Below the pieces are notes generated by a model. It searched no databases. It saw nothing but the letters and a program-made list of their open reading frames with translations, and had not been told where the DNA came from. From Mesorhizobium mediterraneum (GTDB taxonomy: Bacteria; Pseudomonadota; Alphaproteobacteria; Rhizobiales; Rhizobiaceae), in the NCBI RefSeq assembly GCF_002284565.1, contig NZ_NPKI01000046.1, positions 124,001 to 188,000 on the forward strand: a stretch of DNA of 64,000 nucleotides. Reading direction: 5' to 3'. A program made the translations under genes and the position numbers. Shown here piece by piece: positions 17,121 to 24,556 of the stretch. How positions within the stretch are numbered: the first letter of the stretch is position 1; each line of letters starts with the position of its first letter.

Positions 17121-17150
17121 ATTCCAGAAACCAGTTCAGGTTTCTGGAAT
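17121..17150. repeat. Perfect 12-bp inverted repeat
   Basis: ATTCCAGAAACC (17121-17132), spacer AGTTCA, GGTTTCTGGAAT (17139-17150). It could be a hairpin in the 3' end of the OmpA-family transcript. No T-tract follows on either strand. Confidence 0.6.
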
Positions 17151-17165
17151 CGTTGCTTTAAAGTT

Positions 17166-17213
17166 GGCCATGGTCTTTCCGAAAACCGGTTTCCACTTTT
17201 AGGGACCATGGCC
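17166..17213. repeat. Palindrome-ended 48-bp element with TTTCCGAAAACCGGTTTCC core
   Basis: GGCCATGGTC (17166-17175) and GACCATGGCC (17204-17213) are perfect terminal inverted repeats around a core containing CCGAAAACCGGTTTCC. It abuts the stop codon of the OmpA-family gene. Cores of this kind recur in Rhizobiales intergenic DNA, to my knowledge, but only one copy is seen in this window. Confidence 0.55.
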
Positions 17214-19417
17214 TAATTCGCGCTAGCGACCGGCGCCACCAGCGAGGTGATGCGGCGGATGGCGACGCGACGGTTCTCGTGGTTAGGCTCCGACGTGTTG
17301 ACCTTGAGATACTCCTCGCCATAGCCCTGTGTCGTCAGGTTCTCCGGCGGGATGCTGAAGGCATTGGTCAAGGCTTCGGCGACAGCCTCCGCGCGACGGT
17401 CGGATAGAGCGAGGTTCGCCTCCGGCCTGCCGACGGCATCGGTATGGCCTTCGATCAGGAAGGTTTCCGCCGGGTTCTTCTCGAGCAGCTTCTCCATCGC
17501 GCTGGCGACGCCTTCCAGTTTCTGCACCTCGGTTTCGGGGATCGAGGCTGAGCCGAATTCGAAGTTCAGCGTGTCGAGGTCGATGCGGCGGGCGATGTCG
17601 CGCACGCGGGCCGAGCGCTTGACCTCGTCGATCGAGTAGAGGCGCTGCACCCGCTCCACCGGCGGCTGTTCGAGGAAGGTATAGTAGTCGCCCGGATCCT
17701 CGATGTCTTCGGCGTCCAAAATGTACTCCTCGCGCGGAATGTCGATCCGAATCGGCGGCAGGTCGTCGCCCGGATCGCGCCAGTCGCTATCGTCGTCATA
17801 GTACCGCTCGTCGACATAGCTCAGCACATATTCGCGTCCGTCGGGCGCGATGCGTGAACGCTGGATGACGTCGCCGTAGCGGTTGCGGATGGTGACGATC
17901 TGGATTCCATTGTCACGCTCGACGATTTCCCGGGTGCGATCGCCCGACAGCTCCTCATAGTAGACGTTCCTCGCGCCACGGTGCATGCGCGGGGCATCGT
18001 CGCTTTCCACGATCGTCTGGTTGTTGAACTGGAGGATAACGCGGTCGCCGAGTTCCCTGACGACGTCGACCCCGCGCGGGCGTGGACGGCGGCGAATGTC
18101 CTCATCGTCGGGCGCACGCTCAACGCGTTTGCCCTTTTCCTCCGTCACCGGAACCATCCTCTCAAGCTTGAGCTCCTGCTGGGCCGCCCTGTCGTCGGTG
18201 GGCGGCGGTCCCTGGTCGACGGGAGCCGGCTTCGGGGCTTCCGCCTGCTCGCCGTTCTGCTGGGTGGGCTGACCGCCCGCGTCCTGGCCGCCCGTCTCTT
18301 GCGCGTTGTCCCTGCCGCCTCTGCGCTTGCGCACGGCATCCTTCTGGCTGTCGAACACGGGAGCCTCGCCCTGGGCCGGACCTTCCCCTTCGGCGGGCGC
18401 GGCCTGTTCGCCCTCGGCGGGCTGCTCGCCGGTTGTGGGCTGCTCTCCCGTCACCGGCTGTTCGCCGATAGGCTTCTTGCCGCGCTTTCTGGCTTGGTCC
18501 AAAGGCTGTTCGCCCTCGGCAGGAGCCGCTTGCCGGTCGGTTGGAGTGGGAAGCGGCTCGGCCTGCGGGGCAGGCTCGCCGGCGGGTGTTTCCTTCTTGG
18601 CCGGCTGTTCGGATGGTGCGGCTTCGATCTGCTGATCCTGGTCCCGCTTCTTCCTGCGCGGCGTGACCTGCTCGTTGTCATTTGCAGGTGCGGCCTTTTC
18701 GCGAGGCGCCGCCTGCCCGGCGGGCTCTTCGGCGGGTGCGGCCTCGATCTGCTGTTGCTGGTCGCGCTTCTTCCTGCGTGGCTTGGGCTGCTGTTCGTCG
18801 TTCGCAGGCGCGGCCTGTTCGGCTGGCTGTTCGGCGGGTGCGGCTTCAATCTGCTGTTGCCGGTCGCGCTTCTTTCTGCGCGGCTTGGGCTGCTGTTCGT
18901 CGCTCGCAGGCGCCGCCTGTTCTGCTGGCTGCTCGGCCGGTGCTGCTTCGATCTGCCGGTCGCGCTTCTTTCTGCGCGGCTGGAGTTGTTCGGCTGGCTG
19001 ATCGGCCGGTGCTGCTTCGATCTGCTGTTGGTCGCGCTTCTTTCTGCGCGGTTTTTGCTCTTCGGCCGGGGCGGCCTGTTCGGCGGGTGCGGCTTCAATC
19101 TGCTGCTGCCGGTCGCGCTTCTTTCTGCGTTGATTGCCCTCTTGCTCGTCCCCGGAAGGCGCCGCCTGCTCCATGGGAGCTGATTCGCTCTGCCGCTCGC
19201 GCTTCTTGCGAGGCCTCTGCTCCGGTTCCGCCTGCTGTGCGCAGCCTTCCGCCGACTCGCCTTCGGGGCAATTCGATTGCGCCAGGATCAACGGCGTTGC
19301 GGCACGCTGCGGCGGGCCGAACGCGGCGTTGCCTTGCAGCGGGAATGCGCCCAACGGCGCGGACGCCATCAACAGGCCAAGTGCCGTGCCTGCCAGAATC
19401 CGTGGTTGGCGTTTCAT
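17213..19417 (-). CDS. OmpA-family outer membrane protein with Lys/Arg and Ala/Pro/Gln tandem repeats
   Basis: A 734-residue exported protein. The signal peptide is residues 1-31 (MKRQPRILAGTALGLLMASA...). Six imperfect repeats follow, each starting RRKKRD, then a glutamine stretch, IEAAP and an AEQPAEQ-type acidic/proline part (about residues 85-290), with a diverged first copy (RPRKKRERQ). A long Pro/Glu/Gln linker follows, then a charged region with YVDERYYDDDSDWRDPGDD. The C-terminal OmpA peptidoglycan-binding domain is intact (FLIEGHTDAVGRPEANLALSDRRAEAV..., NRRVAIRRI). AAGGAGG before the ATG at 19417 decides the start. It probably anchors the envelope to peptidoglycan; the alternating basic/acidic repeat may bind surface polymers (inference). 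Confidence 0.88.
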   Translation of the reverse strand: MKRQPRILAGTALGLLMASAPLGAFPLQGNAAFGPPQRAATPLILAQSNCPEGESAEGCAQQAEPEQRPRKKRERQSESAPMEQAAPSGDEQEGNQRRKKRDRQQQIEAAPAEQAAPAEEQKPRRKKRDQQQIEAAPADQPAEQLQPRRKKRDRQIEAAPAEQPAEQAAPASDEQQPKPRRKKRDRQQQIEAAPAEQPAEQAAPANDEQQPKPRRKKRDQQQQIEAAPAEEPAGQAAPREKAAPANDNEQVTPRRKKRDQDQQIEAAPSEQPAKKETPAGEPAPQAEPLPTPTDRQAAPAEGEQPLDQARKRGKKPIGEQPVTGEQPTTGEQPAEGEQAAPAEGEGPAQGEAPVFDSQKDAVRKRRGGRDNAQETGGQDAGGQPTQQNGEQAEAPKPAPVDQGPPPTDDRAAQQELKLERMVPVTEEKGKRVERAPDDEDIRRRPRPRGVDVVRELGDRVILQFNNQTIVESDDAPRMHRGARNVYYEELSGDRTREIVERDNGIQIVTIRNRYGDVIQRSRIAPDGREYVLSYVDERYYDDDSDWRDPGDDLPPIRIDIPREEYILDAEDIEDPGDYYTFLEQPPVERVQRLYSIDEVKRSARVRDIARRIDLDTLNFEFGSASIPETEVQKLEGVASAMEKLLEKNPAETFLIEGHTDAVGRPEANLALSDRRAEAVAEALTNAFSIPPENLTTQGYGEEYLKVNTSEPNHENRRVAIRRITSLVAPVASAN

Positions 19418-19616
19418 TAGAAATCCTCCTTTTGGCGTCCCATCCCGGCCCAAACTGTTCATCAACCGGATTGGTTCCGGTTAGCGGGCATTAACGGCCG
19501 CGAAGGGCGATTGGCCGGCGTTTTGAAGGCGACTTCGTGTCATTCCTATGGTGCTGGCAGGGTTTACGCCTGTCGTGGTGCTTGACCTTGGCGCCAGCGG
19601 GGGCCACATCCCGTCG

Positions 19617-20063
19617 ATGGAAACGCCGTTCTGGAAAACCAAGTCGCTCGAAGCGATGACGCCGGCCGAGTGGGAATCGCTTTGCGACGGCTGTGGCAAA
19701 TGCTGCCTGTCGAAACTTGAGGACGAAGACAGCGGCGAGATCTACTGGACGAGCGTCGGCTGCCGGCTGTTCGATGCCGAAACTTGCCGCTGCTCGGACT
19801 ATGCCAACCGGCTGGCGCGGGTCCCGGACTGCGTCGGGCTGACGCCGCAGAATGTACGCACCATCAGCTGGCTGCCCAAAACCTGCGCCTACCGGCTGGT
19901 CGCCGAGGGCCACGATCTCTACTGGTGGCACAGGCTGGTGTCGGGAAGTGCCGAGACGGTGCATGAGGCCGGCATTTCGATGCGCGGCCGCGTCAGCGCC
20001 AGCGAGACCGATCTTGCCGAGCCGGACGACTATTTCGAGCACATGCTGGACGATGAGCCCTAG
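19617..20063 (+). CDS. YcgN/UPF0260-family Cys-rich protein
   Basis: A 148-residue protein starting METPFWKTKSLEAMTPAEWESLCDGCGKCCLSKLEDED. The CDGCGKCC cluster (residues 23-30), plus later cysteines in VGCRLF, ETCRCSDY, PDCVGL and KTCAYRL, is the YkgJ/YcgN zinc- or iron-sulfur-binding pattern. The family is widespread and conserved but functionally undefined. The start is chosen from family length; an in-frame ATG 69 bases upstream adds a hydrophobic stretch not seen in relatives. It is divergent from the OmpA-family gene. Confidence 0.85.
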   Translation: METPFWKTKSLEAMTPAEWESLCDGCGKCCLSKLEDEDSGEIYWTSVGCRLFDAETCRCSDYANRLARVPDCVGLTPQNVRTISWLPKTCAYRLVAEGHDLYWWHRLVSGSAETVHEAGISMRGRVSASETDLAEPDDYFEHMLDDEP

Positions 20064-20392
20064 GTTCCGGGCCTTAAGTCCCGGAACCGGCTGCGCGACA
20101 GGGGGTTTCTGTCGAGATGGTTCAGAACCGGCCAAATAGTTCAGTTCAGAACCGGCCAAATGGTTCAGAACCGGCCAGATAATTCAGAACCGGCCAGGAT
20201 TCAGAGCCGGATTGCGGAGAAGACTGCGCAACGATTTCTTGTTGCCACATGAACCCGAAATGAACGGCCGGTTCGTAAAAAGTTCAGATACGCAGGCGCA
20301 TTCTCCTCCCCATCGGTTCGACCAAGGCGTATTGGTTCTCGGCCCATTGGTTCGATCAGACGGGCGGAAGCCCTGAACAAGGAGAGAAGACA
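20064..20392. other. Intergenic region with tandem TTCAGAACCGGCCA repeats
   Basis: 329 bp without a gene. The first half holds a short tandem array (entered separately). The second half has no recognised feature beyond the leader and the AAGGAGAGAAG ribosome binding site of the next gene. Confidence 0.6.
20121..20210 (+). repeat. Short tandem array, 17-24 bp period
   Basis: The 14-mer TTCAGAACCGGCCA occurs at 20121, 20145, 20164 and 20183, with a fifth degenerate copy TTCAGAGCCGG at 20200. The spacings are 24, 19, 19 and 17 bp. The inner part AACCGGCC is close to palindromic. Near-integral spacing of two helical turns fits a multi-site protein-binding array, or simple replication slippage. 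The array lies upstream of a secreted protein gene. Confidence 0.75.
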
Positions 20393-20761
20393 ATGTTCAA
20401 CACGATCAAGACGGCGACCCTTTCGGCGCTTATCAGCCTCGGCACGCTTGCCGCTATCCCCGCCACTGCTCATGCAGATAGCATCTATCTCGGCTTCGGC
20501 AATAACGACGATCCGCGCGTCGGCGTCTATACCGGCGACGACGATGGTTTCTACCGCGAACGCCGCCGTGACCGCGACCGCTACTGGCGCCGGTCCTGCT
20601 CGCCGGAGCGCGCTGTCAACAAAGCCGAGCGCATGGGCCTGCGCCGCGCCCGCATCATCGACGTCAACCGCCGTACGGTCAAGGTCGCGGGCCGTCAGTA
20701 TGGCGATCGGGTGGTGATCGTGTTCGCCAACGAGCGCGGCTGCCCAGTTATCTACCGGTAA
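20393..20761 (+). CDS. Small secreted protein of unknown function
   Basis: A 122-residue exported protein. The signal peptide is MFNTIKTATLSALISLGTLAAIPATAHA (1-28). The mature part starts DSIYLGFGNNDDPRVGVYTGDDDGF. It is followed by a strongly basic stretch (YRERRRDRDRYWRRSC) and a domain SPERAVNKAERMGLRRARIIDVNRRTVKVAGRQYGDRVVIVFANERGCPVI, with two cysteines (about 69 and 117) that could form a disulfide. I do not recognise a characterised family; similar small periplasmic proteins are common in Rhizobiales. The ribosome binding site AAGGAGAGAAG lies upstream. It is followed by a ladder of hairpins and a strong terminator. Confidence 0.8.
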   Translation: MFNTIKTATLSALISLGTLAAIPATAHADSIYLGFGNNDDPRVGVYTGDDDGFYRERRRDRDRYWRRSCSPERAVNKAERMGLRRARIIDVNRRTVKVAGRQYGDRVVIVFANERGCPVIYR

Positions 20762-20807
20762 GTGTTCGGCACGTTGCCGACCGGCAACGGCGGTCTTGTT
20801 TAAGGAT

Positions 20808-20937
20808 GATCTTTCCGAATCCGCTTCGGAAAGGATCAGCTCAGAAGCATGATCTTCTGCGAAGATCAGCTTGGACATGACCGTCTGCGAAGGTCGGTCT
20901 GGAGACACGACCTTCTGCGAAGGTCGGTCTGGAGTAG
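20808..20937. repeat. Tandem 28-30 bp hairpin repeats
   Basis: GATCTTTCCGAA...TTCGGAAAGGATC (20808-20837) is followed by three tandem units, each with a 7-bp stem and a TGC loop. They are GATCTTC-TGC-GAAGATC (20851-20867), GACCGTC-TGC-GAAGGTC (20879-20895) and GACCTTC-TGC-GAAGGTC (20909-20925). Most stem changes are paired (GATC/GATC to GACC/GGTC), which suggests the fold matters. A fifth imperfect hairpin (CCCTTTCCG/CGGAAGGG) follows at about 20944-20966. Confidence 0.75.
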
Positions 20938-20975
20938 CAGAGCCCCTTTCCGCTGAGACGGAAGGGTGCGGCTCG

Positions 20976-21011
20976 AAAAAACCCCGGAGGATCAGTCCTC
21001 CGGGGTTTTTT
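20976..21011. terminator. Strong bidirectional terminator
   Basis: AAAAAA, CCCCGGAGGA (20982-20991), loop TCAG, TCCTCCGGGG (20996-21005), TTTTTT. It is a perfect 10-bp stem with A and T tracts on both sides, ending the secreted-protein transcript and the convergent SIMPL gene. Confidence 0.95.
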
Positions 21012-21087
21012 GATGCAGTAGGATCGATGTTGCCGGTTGCCCGCGCTTCAGCCACGCTGAACTACGGGCCGGACCTTCAGGCGACGG

Positions 21088-21798
21088 TCACTTCAACTCG
21101 AAAGTGACGGTGACCTGCACCGTGTAGGAATTCTCGCCGGCCTCCACCGGAACCGATGCGCGGGCCGCGTCGAAGGCCTTGGCGTTCATCGGTATCGGCG
21201 GCGGCGCGACGTTCTGGTCGGTGATTTCCAGCACGCGCCCGACGTTGACGCCGGCGGCTTCGGCCAGCGTCTTGGCCTTGGCCATGGCGTCGGCGACCGC
21301 TTTTTTGCGGGCTTCGGCGACGGTGGCAGCCGGGTTCTCGTTGGAAAACGAGATGCCGCCGCCCTGGTTGACGCCGAGCGATACCGCCTTGTCGAGAATC
21401 TCGCCTGTTTTGTCGATGTCGCGGATACGCACCGAAAGTGTGTTGGTCACCTGGTAGGCGATGAGTTCGGCTTCCTGGCTGCCGTCCGGCTTGTTGGTAT
21501 AGTTGTAGCGCGGGCTGATCTGGATGCCGGCTGTCTGCAGGTCGCGCTCCTTGATGCCAGCCGACTTCATAGCTGCGATCACGGATGCCATGGCGTCGTT
21601 GTTGGCATCGAGCGCGGCGCGCGCGGTCTTGGCTTCGCGCATGACGCTGAGCGTCAGCAGCGCCAGATCGGGGGCCGCGGTCGCTTCGCCTTCGCCGGTG
21701 ACGATGATGCGGGGCGGGGGCGGCGAATCGGCCGCGCCGGCCATCGCCGGAAAAGCGATTGCGGCGGCGAGCGCCAAGGGCAAAAGATGTCTGGTCAT
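21088..21798 (-). CDS. SIMPL-domain (DUF541) periplasmic protein
   Basis: A 236-residue exported protein with a signal peptide at 1-22 (MTRHLLPLALAAAIAFPAMAGA). The DUF541/SIMPL domain is recognisable from IIVTGEGEATAAPDLALLTLSV, AMKSAGIKERDLQTAGIQISPRYNYT, the AVADAMAKAKTLAEAAGVNVGRVLEI helix-strand unit and the C-terminal YTVQVTVTFELK. Related proteins (E. coli YggE, Brucella BP26/Omp28) are periplasmic, form ring-like oligomers and influence oxidative stress. BP26 is the Rhizobiales counterpart, but identity at that level is not checked. It stands alone, followed upstream by a dispersed repeat. Confidence 0.9.
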   Translation of the reverse strand: MTRHLLPLALAAAIAFPAMAGAADSPPPPRIIVTGEGEATAAPDLALLTLSVMREAKTARAALDANNDAMASVIAAMKSAGIKERDLQTAGIQISPRYNYTNKPDGSQEAELIAYQVTNTLSVRIRDIDKTGEILDKAVSLGVNQGGGISFSNENPAATVAEARKKAVADAMAKAKTLAEAAGVNVGRVLEITDQNVAPPPIPMNAKAFDAARASVPVEAGENSYTVQVTVTFELK

Positions 21799-21836
21799 AA
21801 AAATCTCCTCGGTCTGCGATCCAGTCGCGCTTGTCG

Positions 21837-21942
21837 ACTACCGCGTCGGCCCGAAAATCGGAATCGATTTCGGAAAGCACGATGCGTAGATTCAAAGCGT
21901 TAGAGCGTACTTTGTGCGTCTAAGTGGACGCACGTCGCTCTA
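21837..21942 (-). repeat. Dispersed palindromic repeat, copy 3
   Basis: Reverse-complement copy of the element at 12231 and 13434. On the plus strand it reads from CGCGTCGGCCCGAAAATCGG, through AATCGATTTC, to GTGCGTC-TAAG-TGGACGCACGTCGCTCTA. It lies upstream of the SIMPL gene. Confidence 0.8.
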
Positions 21943-22035
21943 ATGTCTGAATATGGGCTGATTTGGGCGATCTCGGCCAGCCAGTTAGGAAAGCCTTGTG
22001 CGGCTCGGGGAAAAACATTAATCCAGCCGCGTGTG

Positions 22036-22111
22036 GGGCCTGTAGCTCAATGGTTAGAGCCGGCGGCTCATAACCGCTTGGTTGGGGGTTCGAGTCCCTC
22101 CGGGCCCACCA
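22036..22111 (+). tRNA. tRNA-Ile, anticodon CAU (lysidine type)
   Basis: A 76-nt cloverleaf. The acceptor stem is GGGCCTG paired with CGGGCCC, the D-arm is GCTCAATGGTTAGAGC, and the anticodon CAT is at 22069-22071 in the loop CTCATAA. The T-arm is GGGGGTTCGAGTCCCTC, and the CCA end is encoded (22109-22111). The stretch GGCGGCTCATAACCGCTTGGT closely follows E. coli tRNA-Ile2 rather than elongator or initiator tRNA-Met. The C34 should therefore be changed to lysidine by TilS to read AUA. Confidence 0.93.
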
Positions 22112-22521
22112 AAATATTAAATATGAATTACTTACGCTTAATTCTTCGAGATCGAATTGAACGTTGTCGGTTAAGTCCGCTAGTTTTGAAGGAAATGGTT
22201 TTGGGCCCGTTCGTCAATTTTCTCCGTCTCGTTGATGGCACCCGTCACACCTAGCTCCAGACCCCTGGTTTCAAAAGACCTTGGAACGATGCATGCGGCA
22301 ATCGGCGGTAACGACGTGCAATTAGGCGGTTCTGCCTTCGGCCGAAGGCTCAAAAGACTCCAAAGCGCTCGTCATTCGGCTGATCTCGGGCCGATCGAGT
22401 CGCCGATGGTGCTGCAAAGTGGCTTGTCCGCCGGGAACGGCAAGGGGCCCGGGTCGTATTGCTCGAAGCCTATTCGCTCCCCCCATAGCCGCGCGTTTCC
22501 TTGCTATAACCAGAGTTGGAC
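22112..22521. other. tRNA-flanking intergenic region with a decayed duplicated segment
   Basis: 410 bp with no intact gene. The segment 22210-22330 is a diverged copy of 56269-56395 (entered separately). The remainder up to the FixK-like gene shows no recognised feature. Confidence 0.5.
22210..22330 (+). repeat. Diverged repeat, copy A
   Basis: Shares with 56269-56395 the collinear blocks CGTCAATTT(T)CTCC.TCTCG, CTGG(T/C)TT(C/G)(A)AAAGACCT, and TGCGGCAATCGGCGGTAACGACGTGC versus TGCGGTGATCGGCCGCAACGACGTGC, then AATTAGGCGG versus GAATAGGCGG. No reading frame is clearly kept. It may be a fragment of a former insertion element or an old duplication; here it sits about 100 bp downstream of the tRNA. 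Confidence 0.5.
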
Positions 22522-23169
22522 TCATTCACTCATAAGGTGCAGCGCGTCCTGCTTAACGATTTCGACGCAACGCAGGTTAATCAAACGAATGACGCCTCTT
22601 TCCTTCAGCTTGGTGAAAACCCTCGACACGGTCTCGATGGTGAGGCCGAGATAGTCGCCGATATCCATACGAGACATCGGCAGCTCGACCTGGCGCAGAT
22701 CCCCTTGGCGCTCCGCCATATCGACCAGGAACGCCGCGACGCGCTCTGTGGCGTTCTGGCGACCTAGAACCAGGAGGTGTTCCTGTGCTCTTGTCAGGCC
22801 TTTGAGCGCCAACGGCAGCAGTTGACCAGACATGTCAGCCCCAGCGGCAAGACGAAAGACGCGGATGCCAGTGGCGATGACCGCTTCGGCGAAGAAATGA
22901 TGCGTCGTGCCGGCTTCGAAGCCGAAAGTCTCTCCAGCCAGGTGGAAAGCACTGATCTGCCGGCGGCCGTCGGCGAGCAGGCGATAGATGCGCACGGCGC
23001 CAAACTCGACCTGGTAGAAGGCCCCAGCCTTTTCCCCCTGAGCATAGATTTCGGCACCAGCGGAGAAGAAGCTGAGTGGCTGCAGCAGTGCCGGATGGAA
23101 TACCTCCGACGGGTGCGGCTGAGGCGTCCGTGACTGTGCTGCGATTCGCGAGGTCGTGTAGGCGTGCAT
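22522..23169 (-). CDS. Crp/Fnr-family regulator, FixK-like (no N-terminal iron-sulfur cysteines)
   Basis: A 215-residue Crp/Fnr regulator. The cyclic-nucleotide-like beta-roll is at about 30-120 (AEIYAQGEKAGAFYQVEFGAVRIYRLLADGRRQISAFHLAGETFGFEAG). The DNA-binding domain includes LPMSRMDIGDYLGLTIETVSRVFTKLKERGVI with the E-x2-S-R recognition helix typical of FNR/FixK, which reads TTGAT-N4-ATCAA. There is no cysteine cluster at the N-terminus, so it should not sense oxygen directly and is best placed as FixK, downstream of FixLJ. I see no clear FixK-type box in its own promoter. It stands next to the microaerobic island. Confidence 0.85.
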   Translation of the reverse strand: MHAYTTSRIAAQSRTPQPHPSEVFHPALLQPLSFFSAGAEIYAQGEKAGAFYQVEFGAVRIYRLLADGRRQISAFHLAGETFGFEAGTTHHFFAEAVIATGIRVFRLAAGADMSGQLLPLALKGLTRAQEHLLVLGRQNATERVAAFLVDMAERQGDLRQVELPMSRMDIGDYLGLTIETVSRVFTKLKERGVIRLINLRCVEIVKQDALHLMSE

Positions 23170-23295
23170 GGCTGTTTCCCCGGTTAATCCGTGTCACAGC
23201 AATCGCCCGAATCCGCAGGCTGCGAAATTCGGTTATGTCCCTACGGGGAACTACCTAGAGCCAAGTCACAGACGTGGTGGAGAATCTGAATGGGC

Positions 23296-24546
23296 TCAGA
23301 CGCCACACAGCGCCATGGCGAAATAACCAACTGCGGCAGCTATCAGGGTTGCACCGGCCAAAGGCAACCAGAACCCGATCGGACCGGCAGATACCGCCAA
23401 TGACAGGCGGCCGATCGCGTTTGCCGCCAGCGCCACCAGCACGGCCTGCCCGATCGTCTCGGCGGGAACCGACTGCTTGACCAGACGCAACGCACCGAGC
23501 ACCGAGACATCAACATCGAACGCACCGGCTAGCGCCGAGGTCGCCAGCAAGCCGCGCCCGCCAAATTGAGCTGCCAACGCTGCACTCGCAGTCGCGACGA
23601 TTGCAAAGAGCAGAGCGAAGAGCAGCAGCGGACCCAATTCGAATGGGTTTCGCGCAAGCCCGCCACTTTTGCTGTCCTCGCCGCTGCGGATCAACAGGAT
23701 TGCGCCGCAGGCAGCGAAAACAAGCGCAGCAGCAATGGCCGGGATACCGACCGACGTAAACACGCTTGGCTCGATGATCAGAACCACGGCACAAACACGC
23801 AGCACCGAAACCATCGCAGCCAGCGAAGCTGCTCCGGCGAGTGGCAGAGCGTCGCCCGCTGACGCGGCGTTGCGGGCAAGCGCCGCGGTCACCGCTGTGG
23901 ACGAAACGATTGCACCAACGAGCGAGCTGACAAGCAGACCACGTGTGGTTCCGAGAACGCGGACGGCAACGTAGCCGGCGAACGAAATCGATGCCATCAG
24001 CACCGTCAGGAACCAGATTTCCCAGGGGTTGAAGCCGCCCCAAGGATCCATCGTCCGGTTTGGCAGTAAGGGCAAGACGATCGCCGTCATCACCGCCAGG
24101 ATCAGCGCCGAGCGCAGTTCGATCCAGGTCAGTCGCTTCAAGAGCCCGTGCAGGATCTCGCGACTGGCAAGGACCGCCGCAAGTGCAGCCCCTCCGGCAG
24201 CGGCAACACGATAGTCACCGGCGACCGATAGCGCACCGAGTGCGAAAACGCCGAGCGCGGCGATCACTGCCGTAACGCTGAAATCCTTGTCATGAGCCGC
24301 CTCGCGCGCCTTGTACCACGCAAAGATCGCGGCGAAGGCGACAAATCCTCCCACCAGCACTGAAACCGCGCCAAGCGCTTCCGCCAGAGCTGCGAGAATG
24401 CCGCCGAGCAAGCCGGATATGCCGAAAGTGCGAATTCCAGCCGTACGGCTGCGGTCGGGAGCGCCTCGCTCCCGCCAGCCACGCTCCAGTCCGACGAGCA
24501 GGCCAATTGCCAAGGCCAGTCCCAGCCGGGCGATGAGTGGATCCAT
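23296..24546 (-). CDS. MgtC/DUF4010-family membrane protein
   Basis: A 416-residue polytopic membrane protein with about 12 hydrophobic segments. The N-terminal half begins MDPLIARLGLALAIGLLVGLERGWRER, the MgtC/SapB signature (a membrane helix followed by GLERG). The C-terminal half is the DUF4010 domain (GGRGLLATSALAGAFDVDVSVLGALRLV...). The function is unknown; MgtC proteins modulate ATP synthase or Mg2+-limited growth in pathogens. It lies 10 bp downstream of a flavin-binding protein gene and appears co-transcribed with it, behind a FixK-type site at 25099. Confidence 0.85.
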   Translation of the reverse strand: MDPLIARLGLALAIGLLVGLERGWRERGAPDRSRTAGIRTFGISGLLGGILAALAEALGAVSVLVGGFVAFAAIFAWYKAREAAHDKDFSVTAVIAALGVFALGALSVAGDYRVAAAGGAALAAVLASREILHGLLKRLTWIELRSALILAVMTAIVLPLLPNRTMDPWGGFNPWEIWFLTVLMASISFAGYVAVRVLGTTRGLLVSSLVGAIVSSTAVTAALARNAASAGDALPLAGAASLAAMVSVLRVCAVVLIIEPSVFTSVGIPAIAAALVFAACGAILLIRSGEDSKSGGLARNPFELGPLLLFALLFAIVATASAALAAQFGGRGLLATSALAGAFDVDVSVLGALRLVKQSVPAETIGQAVLVALAANAIGRLSLAVSAGPIGFWLPLAGATLIAAAVGYFAMALCGV

Positions 24547-24556
24547 GGGCGGCAGT

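Larger units (their letters stand above)
16797..17212. other. Structured intergenic region between the SDR and OmpA-family genes
   Basis: 416 bp with no protein gene but unusual secondary structure. Three consecutive hairpins lie at 16914-16985 (see the candidate small RNA). A CCCGG-TGAAA-CCGGG hairpin is near 17088-17103. A perfect 12-bp inverted repeat, ATTCCAGAAACC/GGTTTCTGGAAT, lies at 17121-17150. A palindrome-ended repeat lies at 17166-17213. The flanking genes are convergent. Confidence 0.65.
20762..21087. other. Intergenic hairpin ladder and terminator
   Basis: 326 bp without a gene, almost entirely made of consecutive hairpins (20808-20967) ending in a perfect bidirectional terminator at 20976-21011. 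It lies between convergent genes. Confidence 0.7.

Noticed and set aside
17981..19183. A 400-codon Leu/Arg-rich plus-strand frame
   Set aside because: It is the antisense reading of the OmpA-family repeats; its regular hydrophobic pattern comes from the repeat codons, not a membrane protein.
20121..20937. Possible CRISPR array
   Set aside because: The repeats are short (14-30 bp), the spacers are not unique and of equal length, and no cas gene is nearby. They are tandem hairpins and a short repeat array.
22036..22111. Initiator or elongator tRNA-Met
   Set aside because: The anticodon is CAT, but the anticodon-stem and neighbouring sequence closely follow tRNA-Ile2, and the first acceptor pair is G-C as in elongators, unlike the initiator.
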